62,556 nucleotides of DNA from an uncultured Flavobacterium sp. (GCF_937967675.1 NZ_CALBSN010000044.1:1-62556); one strand, 5' to 3'. Counted from the first letter of the stretch, positions 46,738-57,227 are shown. Notes: a model not told the origin generated them from the letters alone. A program made the numbers and translations.

Positions 46738-46777
46738 AATTTAATTTAATTTAATTCATTCCTCACAAATGTAATAA

Positions 46778-46817
46778 TAAAAAAATCCCAAATCAAAAAT
46801 GATATGATTTGGGATTT
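46778..46817 (-). terminator. Terminator of the BadF-type kinase gene
   Basis: AAATCCCAAATCA (46783-46795) pairs with TGATTTGGGATTT (46805-46817), a perfect 13-bp stem. Reading leftward, a T-rich tract follows. It ends the transcript of the 46839 gene. Confidence 0.85.
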
Positions 46818-46838
46818 AATCAACTTTAAATTAATTTT

Positions 46839-47690
46839 TTATTTGTTTAAAACATGATATGCTATTAGACCATCAATCGGTCTTCTTAGAACATTTCCTA
46901 TTTTAATAGATTTTTTTTCAAGTACTGATATTAGTTCCTCTTTCAAATAAAAAGCAATAGAACCAATAAAATGTACCGGAACTTCTTTACAATTATCGAA
47001 TTGTTCAATATAATTTTCAACAAAAGATTCCATTTCTTTGTGAATTAGTTTTTGACAAAATTCGGTATCTTTATGACGAATTAAAAACTTAGCAAAAGTT
47101 GCTAAATAAGCATTTGGATTAGGTTCTTTGTATAAATTATGTTTGATATAATCGGCATCTACATTATATTCTTCTTCAAATTCTTGCGCTAATTCTTTAG
47201 GCATTTTATTGAAATAATAAGCTCGAATCAAATGACGTCCAAAACGATTACCTGAACAATCATCCATAGCAATATACCCTAGAGATTGTACTTTTTGATG
47301 CAACACTTTTCCATCAAAATAAGAACAATTTGAACCCGTTCCTAAGATACAAACAATGGCTTTTTCGTCTTTAGGAGTTGTAGCATAAACCGCCGCATAG
47401 GTGTCTTCATGAACAACTACAACTGCATGCTTAAAATAATCTTGAAAAACTAAAGTTAGAAAGTCTTTCATACGATCTGTTCCACATCCTGCACCGTAAA
47501 AGAACAAGTGAGTAGCTTTATCTTTATTATGCGAAATATCAAACTTATCTTCTAATCGGTTGATAATTTCGTCTTTGTCTAATACTTCAGGGTTTAATCC
47601 TAAAGATTGAGTAGTGAATACTACTTTACCATTATCATCAATAGCAATCCAATCGGCTTTTGTAGAACCACTGTCAACTAATAATTTCAT
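46839..47690 (-). CDS. BadF/BadG/BcrA-type sugar kinase (N-acetylglucosamine kinase-like)
   Basis: 283 residues of the actin-like ATPase superfamily. VDSGSTKADWIAID is the phosphate-1 motif, CILGTGSNCSYFDGKV is phosphate 2, and YIAMDDCSGNRFGR and HFIGSIAFYLKEEL follow. The match is to the BadF-type group that includes eukaryotic N-acetylglucosamine kinase; sugar specificity is unproven. It lies downstream of gap but beyond a strong terminator, so it is probably a separate unit. Confidence 0.8.
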   Translation of the reverse strand: MKLLVDSGSTKADWIAIDDNGKVVFTTQSLGLNPEVLDKDEIINRLEDKFDISHNKDKATHLFFYGAGCGTDRMKDFLTLVFQDYFKHAVVVVHEDTYAAVYATTPKDEKAIVCILGTGSNCSYFDGKVLHQKVQSLGYIAMDDCSGNRFGRHLIRAYYFNKMPKELAQEFEEEYNVDADYIKHNLYKEPNPNAYLATFAKFLIRHKDTEFCQKLIHKEMESFVENYIEQFDNCKEVPVHFIGSIAFYLKEELISVLEKKSIKIGNVLRRPIDGLIAYHVLNK

Positions 47691-47718
47691 TTGTTGGGTG
47701 TTAGTTTAGTTTGGGAGG

Positions 47719-47754
47719 AAAAAATCCCGCATAAAATGTGGCGGGATTTTTTTT
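47719..47754 (-). terminator. Terminator of the pfkA-gap operon
   Basis: AAAAATCCCGC (47720-47730) and GCGGGATTTTT (47741-47751) form a stem with a 10-nt loop, with T-rich flanks on both sides. It stands immediately downstream of gap. Confidence 0.85.
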
Positions 47755-47760
47755 AATATA

Positions 47761-48771
47761 TTATTTTAAACCAGCAACATGTACCGATAAATCAATTAAT
47801 TTACTTGAGTAACCGTATTCGTTATCATACCAAGAAACTAATTTGAAGAAAGTAGAATTCAATCCGATTCCAGCTTTAGCATCAACAATTGAAGTTCTAG
47901 AATCAGAAACAAAATCTTGTGAAACTACATCATCTTCCGTAAATCCTAAAATACCTTTCATTGAAGTTTCAGAAGCATTTTTAAGTACTTTCATGATTTC
48001 TTCATAAGTAGTCTCTTTCTCTAATTTAACGGTTAAGTCAACTACAGAAACATCTACTGTAGGAACACGGAATGACATTCCTGTAAGTTTTCCATTTAAT
48101 GAAGGAATAACTTTTCCTACAGCTTTAGCAGCTCCTGTAGAAGAAGGAATAATGTTTACAGAAGCAGCACGACCACCTCTCCAATCTTTTTTAGAAGGTC
48201 CATCGGCAACCATTTGCGTTGCAGTTGAAGCGTGAACGGTTGTCATTAATCCTTCTACAATTCCGAAATTATCATTGATTACTTTAGCTAAAGGAGCTAA
48301 ACAGTTTGTAGTACATGAAGCATTTGAAACAATAGTATCAGTAGCTTTAACCTCATTATGATTAACACCCATTACAAACATTGGAGCATCAGCTGAAGGA
48401 GCAGAAATTACTACTTTTTTAGCACCACCATCAATGTGTGCTTGAGCAGTTTCTAGAGTAGTAAAAATACCCGTACATTCTGCTACGACATCTACATCTA
48501 CACTTGCATCATCCCATTTGATTAATTTTGGATCTCTTTCAGCAGTAACACGGATAAACTTATCATTTACATATAATTGTCCGTCTTTTACTTCAACTTT
48601 TCCATTAAAACGACCATGAACTGAATCGTATTTTAATAAATAAGCCAAATGATCTACGTCTAATAAATCGTTTATAGCTACTACTTCTACGTTATCTCTG
48701 TTGAATGTTTCTCTGAATACAATTCTTCCGATTCTACCGAATCCGTTAATTCCTAATTTTACTTTTGACAT
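47761..48771 (-). CDS. gap: Glyceraldehyde-3-phosphate dehydrogenase, type I
   Basis: 336 residues, NAD-dependent type I enzyme. The Rossmann start is KLGINGFGRIGRIVFR, the NAD-binding Asp is in AINDLLD, and the catalytic Cys153 is in SNASCTTNCLAPL. SWYDNEYGYS is near the end. It oxidises glyceraldehyde 3-phosphate in glycolysis, directly downstream of pfkA with a 27-nt gap, so they form a glycolytic operon. It ends at a strong terminator. Confidence 0.97.
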   Translation of the reverse strand: MSKVKLGINGFGRIGRIVFRETFNRDNVEVVAINDLLDVDHLAYLLKYDSVHGRFNGKVEVKDGQLYVNDKFIRVTAERDPKLIKWDDASVDVDVVAECTGIFTTLETAQAHIDGGAKKVVISAPSADAPMFVMGVNHNEVKATDTIVSNASCTTNCLAPLAKVINDNFGIVEGLMTTVHASTATQMVADGPSKKDWRGGRAASVNIIPSSTGAAKAVGKVIPSLNGKLTGMSFRVPTVDVSVVDLTVKLEKETTYEEIMKVLKNASETSMKGILGFTEDDVVSQDFVSDSRTSIVDAKAGIGLNSTFFKLVSWYDNEYGYSSKLIDLSVHVAGLK

Positions 48772-48798
48772 TTTTATTTTCTTTTATTTACTAATTCG

Positions 48799-49785
48799 TT
48801 ATGATGATACGATATCGGATACTTTTACCAATTCCATATCGATTTCACTTTGTCCTTTGATGGCTTGTTCTAAAGGGGTTAACATAATTTTATCTTGATT
48901 CAAACCTACCATGTAGTTAGATTTTCCTTCTAATAAGGTTTCTACAGCTTTAACTCCTAATCTTGAAGCTAATACACGGTCAAAACAAGAAGGAGAGCCA
49001 CCACGTTGCATGTGACCTAAAACAGAAACACGTACATCATATTCAGGCATATTCTCTTCTATAAAATCTTTTAATTCGAATACATTTTTACCGATTTTAT
49101 CACCTTCTGAAACTACTACAATGCTTGATGTTTTTCCTGAACCTTTACTTCTTTTTAACGATTCAACTAATCGGTCTAAACCAAAATCTTCTTCCGGAAT
49201 AAGAATTTCTTCTGCTCCTGCTCCAATTCCAGCATTTAAAGCAATGTGCCCAGCGTCTCTTCCCATTACTTCTACAAAGAATAATCGATTATGAGAATTT
49301 GCCGTATCTCTAATTTTATCGATAGCATCAATTACGGTATTCAAAGCTGTGTCATATCCTAAAGTATGACTTGTTCCATAAATATCATTATCGATGGTTC
49401 CTGGTATTCCAATTACCGGAAATCCATATTCTTCATTAAAGATTTCTGCTCCAGTAAAACTACCATCACCTCCAATAACAACAAAAGAATCAATACCTGC
49501 TGCTACCAAATTATCATAAGCTTTCTTTCTACCTTCTTTTGTTTTAAATTCAGTTGAACGCGCCGATTTCAAAATAGTTCCCCCTTTATTGATAATATTT
49601 TTTACATCACGTGGTCCCATTTCTTTAAAATCACCTTCTATCATTCCCTGATAACCTCTATATATACCTACACATTCCACATTATAAAAGGCACAAGCTC
49701 TTACTACTGCACGTATGGCAGCATTCATACCGGGAGAATCACCCCCTGAAGTTAAAACACCAACTTTTTTAATCTTTATTGACAT
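48799..49785 (-). CDS. pfkA: ATP-dependent 6-phosphofructokinase
   Basis: 328 residues of the group A PFK. VLTSGGDSPGMNAAIR starts the ATP site, IGGDGSFTGA follows, and GIPGTIDNDI holds the catalytic Asp; EVMGRDAGHIA and GHMQRGGSPSCFDR complete the substrate site. The Gly in GGDGS is the residue associated with ATP, rather than PPi, as donor. It leads the pfkA-gap operon and is divergent from nothing: the tamB gene upstream is on the same strand, 134 nt away. Confidence 0.96.
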   Translation of the reverse strand: MSIKIKKVGVLTSGGDSPGMNAAIRAVVRACAFYNVECVGIYRGYQGMIEGDFKEMGPRDVKNIINKGGTILKSARSTEFKTKEGRKKAYDNLVAAGIDSFVVIGGDGSFTGAEIFNEEYGFPVIGIPGTIDNDIYGTSHTLGYDTALNTVIDAIDKIRDTANSHNRLFFVEVMGRDAGHIALNAGIGAGAEEILIPEEDFGLDRLVESLKRSKGSGKTSSIVVVSEGDKIGKNVFELKDFIEENMPEYDVRVSVLGHMQRGGSPSCFDRVLASRLGVKAVETLLEGKSNYMVGLNQDKIMLTPLEQAIKGQSEIDMELVKVSDIVSS

Positions 49786-49919
49786 ATTTTTGATTGTTTA
49801 TGTAAAGTTATAAAACGGAAAACAAAAAAAGAGCAATTTTTGCAAACTATTTAATGATAGTGGCAAATTCAAACGTTTTCGTTAATAACTTTTTGATTTT
49901 AGTACTAAATAACTAAGAA

Positions 49920-52900
49920 TTAATCGATTTCTGGAGCCTTAATTGGCTCTTCTTTACTAGGTTCGCTTGACTTAAATTTTCTTTGATTTATAAATTCTAT
50001 AAACTCATTTGGAAAATCTGAATCAGGTAAATCATCATGAGATTTTGAAGTTTTTTTTCTATTTCGATTTGAATTAAATATCTTTTTGAGCATTTCTCTA
50101 AAAGTATTAAATTCGACATTATAGGTAACACCAAGACCTTGAGTATATCCTATTCCATCACCAACATAATTGATATCATTCTCTCTATTAAATACATGAG
50201 CATTCAATGAGCCATCTTCATTAAGCTGTATTAAAACTTCAAGATTTCCTACAATAATAGATTCTGTCACACCTCCTATGGGTACATTTGCCTTTCCGTT
50301 AATCGTAATTCTATCACTAATTCTTGTGCTTAAAGTTACCCCCACTCGATCTGAGATTTCAGTTAATCTATTGCCTTGAGAATAGTCTAATCCTAATTGT
50401 AAGTTACTATCAGCATCTGCAAACAAACCATTAATAATCGAACTTGCTCCTTCTATTAAAGAGCCATATGCCGCATTTCCAGTAGATTCAGCTGTTACAA
50501 AGGAACCTGTTGCCATTAAAGCAAAAGCTTGGTTTTGTCGTGTATCTTTATCTTGTAATTTATAATCAATTTCACTTTTTAATACCGAACTTACAGTAGG
50601 GAAATCAATACTAAAATCAGGTTGAGGATTATCTAAATTACCATTTAGCAAAATGGAAACATTGGTATCCACTTTTCTATTTAATGAAGCACTCTCTATT
50701 AATACAGCTGGATTTGCCATAGTTTTATAGGTAGCCTTTAAATCCAAGACTGCATTCATAGGCTCTCCATCCCAACGAATAGTACCTCCTTTTTCGACAT
50801 TAAATTTTTTATCTATAATACCGCCGTATTTAAAATTATATTGCCCTTCTTGCACAATAAAATCCCCAAACATTTCAAATTTCCCTAAAGTATTAATATT
50901 CATCTGCATGGATCCAACACCTTTTCCTTTCATTGCATGTCCTGTTTCTCTATTCAGAATAATTTCAATTTCTGCATCGGTGTCAATATCAAAATTAAAA
51001 TCTAGCTCAATACCTTGATAACGATTCCCTTTAGTAATTTTTTCTTTTAATGATTTTTGGTATTCAGCAACTGTCATGAAATTTATGAATGAATTGTTAC
51101 CCAAGTCCTCGTCATCATTTACTGGAATTTTTATCGATGTCCCTTTTTCAGACTCCCCTGAAACCTTAATGTTTAATGCATTTATTGCCCCTGTAATACT
51201 AGCCTTCCCTTTCATAAAAGCAGTTCCGTAATAATAGGCATCTTCTGAATCTTTAGTGTCTAATGCTAAAATATTATCCGAAATCAAATGCAAATCGAGT
51301 TCCCAATCGCCAAGGTTTTCATGACGAATAGTTCCATCAATAACCCCTTTTGTTTTGTATTTGGTATCGGTTAGTTCAATTTTCCGAAGACTAAATTGAT
51401 GCTCAGTTAAATCAACAATGGCATTTTTTTCGAAAGCATAATCTACATTCAAATACGGAACGCGCATTCCGGCATCATTAAGATAGAGTCTTCCATCCAT
51501 TTCAGGTTCTGTTAATGAACCTCCTATTGTAGTTCTACCTGTAGCATTTCCTCTTACATCCGATAAAACACTTCCAAGCAACGATCCAAAAGGCGCCAAA
51601 TTAAATTTATCAAAACCCGCTTCTAAATCCAAACTCGATTGTTGACCTACAAAATTTACATTTCCATCTAAGAAAAAGTGTTCTTGACCATCTTGTTTTA
51701 AACTTGAATTGACTTTAAACTGATTGAAATTTTCATTTCCTTCAATCTTGAAATCTAAATCACCTAGTAAAAACTGATTTATTTTCAAACTATCTATAGT
51801 TAAGTTTGAAATAGGTTCATATTTATTTCTATCTTGTTTGTAGGTAATATTTCCATTAATTTTTCCGCCAAATGATAAACTATCCAAAGCTGGTGTAACC
51901 TTATTTAATTCTACATCATCAAAGAATAATTTGAAATCTTTATAAGTAGAATCACGCATGGTTCCAAAGAAATCTATCTTTTGCTCGTTATGAGATAATG
52001 TTAACTTTTGAAAATCGAAATCTTTGAACTTTTTATCAAATACAATTTTATTGTCTTCTGTTTCTTGCTCGTTAATAAACCAAAGGTACTCTTTGAACTT
52101 AATCTCCGATTTTTTAAATCCAACGATAGATTGCTTATTTTCATTTATGGTATGATATAAATTCAAATCATACGTATCTTCGCTCTTAGGTCCACCTTTA
52201 AACTCAGAACGCACAAATAATGTGTCATTTAAAGTTAGGTTAATCAAATTAAAATCTGCAATTTTATATTTATTATTCTTAATAGAATCAACCGTAATGT
52301 AAGCATTGTATAATGGATTCTTATTGTCAATCTCAATATTTACATTTTCAATAGTATTTTCATATGCAATGATATTTGGAGAAGTAAAATCAAAAACAAA
52401 CTTTCCTTCATCACCACTTATTTTTCCTTTAGCTTTTGTGTTTTCAGAAATTTTAACTTCGGGTATAAAAACTTCTACAATTTTATCATAAATAGTTAAG
52501 TCAAAATTTAAAAATTGTCCTTTTTCTAATTTGTTTGGAGAATAATTGGCATACAAACTCCCCAATGCATTTTCGACCATTTTTTGCAATTGATTTACTT
52601 TGTATTTTCCTACTATTTGCCCTGTTATAATATCGGGAGAATTAATTTCAATAGTTCGAACTCGTTCCGTATCAAAAGAAGAGGTCACTTCAAAATCATC
52701 AAAAAAATAGGAATCTTTACTATTTTGATACGAAACATTATTAATTTTTAAAACACCTGCTAAATCATCAATTGAATTTCCATCAGCTTTAAAATTGATA
52801 TTCCCTTTAAAGATTGAAATAGAATCTGTTTTGTAAAAATTTAAAATATGTAAATCGGCATAGTCAATTTGGGCTTTAAAATCGTAGTTTTTAGCTTTTA

Positions 52901-54359
52901 AACTTAAGTCGATAGTTCCATCGAAATCCATTTTTAAATTTGGATCATTACTATTGAAATAGCCTTTATAATAGGGCATTTTCATGCTTCCATCAACCGT
53001 AATGTTTTGATAATTATATCCGTTATAATAAAATTGATCAATTTTTCCTTTGATGGCTGTATTCAACAATTTTTGCGTGAATCCTTTACCATCAACATCT
53101 AAATCTAATGTAACTTTGCCAATATCGTTTTGACTTAAAAGTGTTCCTAAATCAAAAGCGTCTAACTTAATATTTCCTTGATATGAAGCATTATCAATAT
53201 TATTGATATTTTGCATTGCTAAATTACCTTCTAAATAACCCAATTGCGATAACATCGAAACATCGGCGTTGATGTATTTTTGAGTTAATTCTACAGCACC
53301 AGCAATATTTACATTTCCTAATTTAGCCAAAACCGATGGTAAATTATTGCCTAAAATTCGAGGTAAAATCGATTTTAAATCTTCATAATTGGAAGTAATT
53401 CGATCAAAGTTTCCTTTCATGTAAAACTCTTGATTTCCTTTTCCAAAAAGATTTCTAAAATTGGCAGTTCCAATTATTTCTGATTGATTCTTATCTACTA
53501 ATTTTAAATTATAAGTCGTGAAATTATTCAATGTTCCAACCAAATGCGTATCAACATAAAAGACATTATTTTTCCCGAATTCATTGTAAAAATAATTCAA
53601 ATCGTTTGAAGCAATTGTAGCTTTATCAAACTGAACATCAAAAATAACTTTGTTATTAAAATCTGAAAAATCTTTTCTGTTGTACTTCAACTCTACTCTA
53701 CCTTTCATTTCAGATAAAGGCGTTTTCATTGCTAGTTGTTCTAACAATATATTTTTCTTGGTATACGTAAAATCAGCTGTAATATTTTCGACTAACAATC
53801 CGCGATGATCTTTGAAAGATAGCTTGTCAATAAATGTGTAAACATTAGGACCTTTGATAAAGAAATCTTCGATTTTACCATTTAATTGCGTAAAATCAAG
53901 CATTTTTGGTGTTTGAAGATTGTAATCGATGTATTGAAAACGGCTGTTATAAACCGTCATCTTATTGGCTTTCATTCTAAATCTTCCCGAAGAAGGAGAA
54001 CCATCGTCAAAAGCTTCAATGAATTTATCTAAGTTGGTATAATCTTCGTTTTTGTAATTTACAATTCGAACATCCATTCCATGCAAAACCACATCTTTCA
54101 AATAAGGATGACCTGGATCGTAAATTTTCTTAAAACTTAAAATAGACGTATTTAATTTCTTAATGTAAAACAAAGTATCTTGATGATGATCTATAACTAA
54201 AACATCGCCAAGTTTTACACTTCCGAAAGGCGTAATGGCAACTTTTCCTATCGCTATATTAGTTCCGAAAGACTTATTCAAGCTATCAGTCGCATATTTT
54301 CCTAGAGCAGTTTGTACAAAAGGCAACGACAAAAGAATACCCAATAAGAGAAACAGCAA
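49920..54359 (-). CDS. TamB-like translocation and assembly module protein
   Basis: 1479 residues: one N-terminal membrane anchor and long repeated beta-rich segments (AsmA/TamB-like groove). The C-terminal DUF490 region is at ~1000-1430 (GQYNFKYGGIIDKKFNVEKGG, NGNLDNPQPDFSIDFPT). The tail is charged (RNRKKTSKSHDDLPD). TamB-type proteins span the periplasm and move phospholipid or help barrel assembly. The start is unclear: no ATG is in frame after the upstream stop at 54438-54440. TTG 54359 gives a short anchor, while the open frame continues to 54437 with a basic stretch and a fuller helix. Confidence 0.85.
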   Translation of the reverse strand: MLFLLLGILLSLPFVQTALGKYATDSLNKSFGTNIAIGKVAITPFGSVKLGDVLVIDHHQDTLFYIKKLNTSILSFKKIYDPGHPYLKDVVLHGMDVRIVNYKNEDYTNLDKFIEAFDDGSPSSGRFRMKANKMTVYNSRFQYIDYNLQTPKMLDFTQLNGKIEDFFIKGPNVYTFIDKLSFKDHRGLLVENITADFTYTKKNILLEQLAMKTPLSEMKGRVELKYNRKDFSDFNNKVIFDVQFDKATIASNDLNYFYNEFGKNNVFYVDTHLVGTLNNFTTYNLKLVDKNQSEIIGTANFRNLFGKGNQEFYMKGNFDRITSNYEDLKSILPRILGNNLPSVLAKLGNVNIAGAVELTQKYINADVSMLSQLGYLEGNLAMQNINNIDNASYQGNIKLDAFDLGTLLSQNDIGKVTLDLDVDGKGFTQKLLNTAIKGKIDQFYYNGYNYQNITVDGSMKMPYYKGYFNSNDPNLKMDFDGTIDLSLKAKNYDFKAQIDYADLHILNFYKTDSISIFKGNINFKADGNSIDDLAGVLKINNVSYQNSKDSYFFDDFEVTSSFDTERVRTIEINSPDIITGQIVGKYKVNQLQKMVENALGSLYANYSPNKLEKGQFLNFDLTIYDKIVEVFIPEVKISENTKAKGKISGDEGKFVFDFTSPNIIAYENTIENVNIEIDNKNPLYNAYITVDSIKNNKYKIADFNLINLTLNDTLFVRSEFKGGPKSEDTYDLNLYHTINENKQSIVGFKKSEIKFKEYLWFINEQETEDNKIVFDKKFKDFDFQKLTLSHNEQKIDFFGTMRDSTYKDFKLFFDDVELNKVTPALDSLSFGGKINGNITYKQDRNKYEPISNLTIDSLKINQFLLGDLDFKIEGNENFNQFKVNSSLKQDGQEHFFLDGNVNFVGQQSSLDLEAGFDKFNLAPFGSLLGSVLSDVRGNATGRTTIGGSLTEPEMDGRLYLNDAGMRVPYLNVDYAFEKNAIVDLTEHQFSLRKIELTDTKYKTKGVIDGTIRHENLGDWELDLHLISDNILALDTKDSEDAYYYGTAFMKGKASITGAINALNIKVSGESEKGTSIKIPVNDDEDLGNNSFINFMTVAEYQKSLKEKITKGNRYQGIELDFNFDIDTDAEIEIILNRETGHAMKGKGVGSMQMNINTLGKFEMFGDFIVQEGQYNFKYGGIIDKKFNVEKGGTIRWDGEPMNAVLDLKATYKTMANPAVLIESASLNRKVDTNVSILLNGNLDNPQPDFSIDFPTVSSVLKSEIDYKLQDKDTRQNQAFALMATGSFVTAESTGNAAYGSLIEGASSIINGLFADADSNLQLGLDYSQGNRLTEISDRVGVTLSTRISDRITINGKANVPIGGVTESIIVGNLEVLIQLNEDGSLNAHVFNRENDINYVGDGIGYTQGLGVTYNVEFNTFREMLKKIFNSNRNRKKTSKSHDDLPDSDFPNEFIEFINQRKFKSSEPSKEEPIKAPEID

Positions 54360-54513
54360 TAAAATTGCAATTAAGGAACGAAATAGTATTTTTTTAAATT
54401 TTTTGATACGTTCTTTTGTTTTAAATTTGCTACCAATTTATTTAACTGGATGTATAATCCAACAAAAATAAGGAAATTTGTAAGATAATTACAATATCCC
54501 TATTCCAAATTTC

Positions 54514-55545
54514 ATGCCTAAAATGTCAGAAAGAAAAATATATACTTTAGCCATCGAAAGTTCGTGCGATGACACGTCTGCAGCCGTACTATGTAACGAC
54601 GTTGTTTTATCCAATATTGTGGCGCGACAAGCGATTCACGAAGAATATGGTGGCGTAGTTCCAGAATTAGCTTCGAGAGCGCACCAACAGAATATTGTTC
54701 CTGTTGTAGATGTTGCTATAAAAAAGGCTGGAATTACCAAAAATGACTTGAATTGTATCGCTTTTACACAAGGTCCAGGATTGATGGGTTCGCTTTTAGT
54801 AGGCGGTTCTTTTGCGAAATCGATGAGTATGGCTTTGGATATTCCGTTAGTGGCGGTAAATCACATGAAAGCGCATATTTTAGCGCATTTTATTGATGAA
54901 GAAGGTTTTGATAAACCTACTTTCCCTTTCTTAGCATTGACTATTTCTGGCGGACATACACAAATTGTGAAAGTAAATAGCTTTTTCGATTTGGAAATTA
55001 TTGGAGAAACTACTGATGATGCGGTGGGAGAAGCTTTTGATAAATCGGCTAAAATCTTAGGACTACCCTATCCTGGTGGTCCTTTGATTGATAAATTTGC
55101 AAAAGAAGGAAATCCGAAAGCGTTTCCGTTTACTAAACCAAAAGTTGACGGATTAAATTTTAGCTTCAGCGGTTTAAAAACCCAAATTTTATATTTCATC
55201 CAAAAAAATGTAGCGATAAATCCGAATTTTATAGAAGAAAACAAAGCTGATATTTGTGCTTCCATTCAATATACCATTATCAATATTTTAATGGATAAAT
55301 TGAAATTAGCTGTTGCTGAAACTGGAATTAACCAAATTGCAATTGGTGGTGGTGTTTCTGCAAATTCAGGAATTAGAACTACATTAAAAGAAGCAGAAAA
55401 AAAATACGGTTGGAAATCCTACATTCCAAAATTTGAATACACAACCGATAATGCGGCAATGATTGGAATTGTAGGGTATTATAACTTTTTAGAAGAAAAT
55501 TTCAGTCAAGCTGATGTCACTTCTAAAGCACGAATTGAATTTTAA
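54514..55545 (+). CDS. tsaD: tRNA N6-adenosine threonylcarbamoyltransferase
   Basis: Transfers threonylcarbamoyl from TC-AMP (made by TsaC, at 33415 here) to A37 of ANN-decoding tRNAs. 343 residues. The ASKHA start is LAIESSCDDTSAAV; the iron ligands are in HMKAHILAH (the two His), with the C-terminal Asp in TDNAAMIG. GPGLMGSLLVG and GISGGHTQ-type loops (LTISGGHTQIV) are present. Start at MPKMSERK or MSERK (54523) cannot be separated. It is divergent from tamB. Confidence 0.95.
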   Translation: MPKMSERKIYTLAIESSCDDTSAAVLCNDVVLSNIVARQAIHEEYGGVVPELASRAHQQNIVPVVDVAIKKAGITKNDLNCIAFTQGPGLMGSLLVGGSFAKSMSMALDIPLVAVNHMKAHILAHFIDEEGFDKPTFPFLALTISGGHTQIVKVNSFFDLEIIGETTDDAVGEAFDKSAKILGLPYPGGPLIDKFAKEGNPKAFPFTKPKVDGLNFSFSGLKTQILYFIQKNVAINPNFIEENKADICASIQYTIINILMDKLKLAVAETGINQIAIGGGVSANSGIRTTLKEAEKKYGWKSYIPKFEYTTDNAAMIGIVGYYNFLEENFSQADVTSKARIEF

Positions 55546-55549
55546 GATT

Positions 55550-56518
55550 ATGAATAAAGTTTTCTTACTTCTCTTAATCTCTTTAACAACTTTTGGTCAA
55601 AAAAAACCAGAGGACTTTGGATATAAACATATAATCTTTACATATAATAAAACAATTGTTGATGTTTTAATCCAATCAAAAAAAGGAGAAGAAAATATAA
55701 AAAAATCTCTATTTTTATTCTGTCAAGGAAGCATGCCGCAACCTTTGTTAAAATATGATGAAACTGGTTTGTATTGCACATTTCCTTTTGATGTCAACGA
55801 TTTTTTAGATGAATTTCATGTAGTTATAGTTGGAAAACCAGGTATTCCTGTAATTTCTGATGTTAAAGATTTAAAAAATAATTATCAATATTTAGTTGAA
55901 AACGATAGTGTTCCAAAAACATATTCCGATAACAATTATTTAGATTATTATGTTAACCGAAATAATTTTGTAATCAACAAATTATTGAAAGAAAATTGGA
56001 TTTCAAATAGTAAATTAGTTATCGCTGGACATTCTGAAGGAAGTACAATTGCGGCCAAATTAGCAACTAAAAACAAAAAAGTAACACATTTGATTTATTC
56101 TGGAGGAAATCCATATGGTAGAATTTTAAGTATGCTTGAAGAAGAAGTATACAAACGAAAAAATTATGAGTTAATTGAATATTGGAAATTTGTTGTTGAG
56201 AATAAGAACAATTTAGAATACAATGGTGGTGATACTTTTAAAGCAACTTATGATTTTTCTCAACCATCAGCTGTGTATCTTAAAAAAATTAAAATTCCAG
56301 TTTTTATAACTTATGGTACTAAAGATTGGAATGCACCTTATAACGATTTATTGCAAATTGAAAGTATTCAATCTGAGTTAAAAAATTTAACGTTCAAACC
56401 TTATTTGGATGTAGAACATAATTTTTTTCCAGTTAATGAAAATAGAGAACCAAACTATGAAATATATAATTGGGAGAACGTAGGAAAAGATTGGAAAAAC
56501 TGGTTAGATAAAAATTAA
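55550..56518 (+). CDS. Exported alpha/beta-hydrolase-like protein
   Basis: 322 residues from ATG 55550, starting with the signal peptide MNKVFLLLLISLTTFG. The nucleophile elbow GHSEGS (~170) with a preceding LVIA strand and later VFITYGTKDWNAPY (Asp region) and VEHNFFPVNE (His) give a full catalytic triad of an alpha/beta hydrolase. The substrate is unknown. It starts 5 nt after tsaD and 5 nt before rsmE. The ATG 36 nt upstream lies inside tsaD and is not used because it would bury the signal peptide. Confidence 0.75.
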   Translation: MNKVFLLLLISLTTFGQKKPEDFGYKHIIFTYNKTIVDVLIQSKKGEENIKKSLFLFCQGSMPQPLLKYDETGLYCTFPFDVNDFLDEFHVVIVGKPGIPVISDVKDLKNNYQYLVENDSVPKTYSDNNYLDYYVNRNNFVINKLLKENWISNSKLVIAGHSEGSTIAAKLATKNKKVTHLIYSGGNPYGRILSMLEEEVYKRKNYELIEYWKFVVENKNNLEYNGGDTFKATYDFSQPSAVYLKKIKIPVFITYGTKDWNAPYNDLLQIESIQSELKNLTFKPYLDVEHNFFPVNENREPNYEIYNWENVGKDWKNWLDKN

Positions 56519-56522
56519 ACGT

Positions 56523-57227
56523 ATGCAACTATTCTATAATCCCGACATAAAACAAGGTGATATTACTTTCTTTTTCGACAAGGAAGAAAGCAAACATATA
56601 GTTAAAGTTTTACGTAAAAAAGAAAGCGATACAATATTTATTACTAATGGATTAGGTTTTTTATTTGAATCGAAAATTATTTTAGCTTCTGAGAAAAAAT
56701 GCGAAGTTAAAATCACAAAAGAAACCTTCCAAGAACCTGATAAATTTTACACGCATATTGTAGTTGCTCCAACTAAAATGAACGACCGATTAGAATGGTT
56801 TTTAGAAAAAGCAACCGAAATTGGTATTCATGAAATCACGCCAATAATTTGCGATCATTCCGAACGAAAAGTTTATAAAATTGATCGAGCGGAAAAAATT
56901 ATTCAAGCTGCCATGAAACAATCGCTTCATTATTATATTCCAAAAATCAATGAACCGATTTCGTTCTCGCAATTTGTAAAATCAAATATCGACGGACAAA
57001 AATTCATCGCACATTGCGAAGAAACGGATAAAAAATCGTTTAAAAACGAAGTCAAAAAAGATGAAAAAGTTACAATTCTAATTGGACCAGAAGGTGATTT
57101 TTCTATAAAAGAAATCAATTTAGCTATTGAAAATGAATTTATTCCTGTAACTTTGGGAAACACAAGATTGCGAACAGAAACAGCAGCTTTAGTAGCTTGT
57201 CATACAATTGCATTGATAAATGAATAA
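56523..57227 (+). CDS. rsmE: 16S rRNA (uracil-1498-N3)-methyltransferase
   Basis: 234 residues of the SPOUT class. The N-terminal PUA-like domain (HIVKVLRKKESDTIFITNG) is followed by the trefoil-knot domain, with LIGPEGDFSIKEINLA and VTLGNTRLRTETAALVA binding S-adenosylmethionine. It methylates U1498 in the 30S decoding region. It follows the exported hydrolase by 4 nt and overlaps the DUF4159 gene by 8 nt, so tsaD, hydrolase, rsmE and DUF4159 form one operon. Confidence 0.95.
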   Translation: MQLFYNPDIKQGDITFFFDKEESKHIVKVLRKKESDTIFITNGLGFLFESKIILASEKKCEVKITKETFQEPDKFYTHIVVAPTKMNDRLEWFLEKATEIGIHEITPIICDHSERKVYKIDRAEKIIQAAMKQSLHYYIPKINEPISFSQFVKSNIDGQKFIAHCEETDKKSFKNEVKKDEKVTILIGPEGDFSIKEINLAIENEFIPVTLGNTRLRTETAALVACHTIALINE

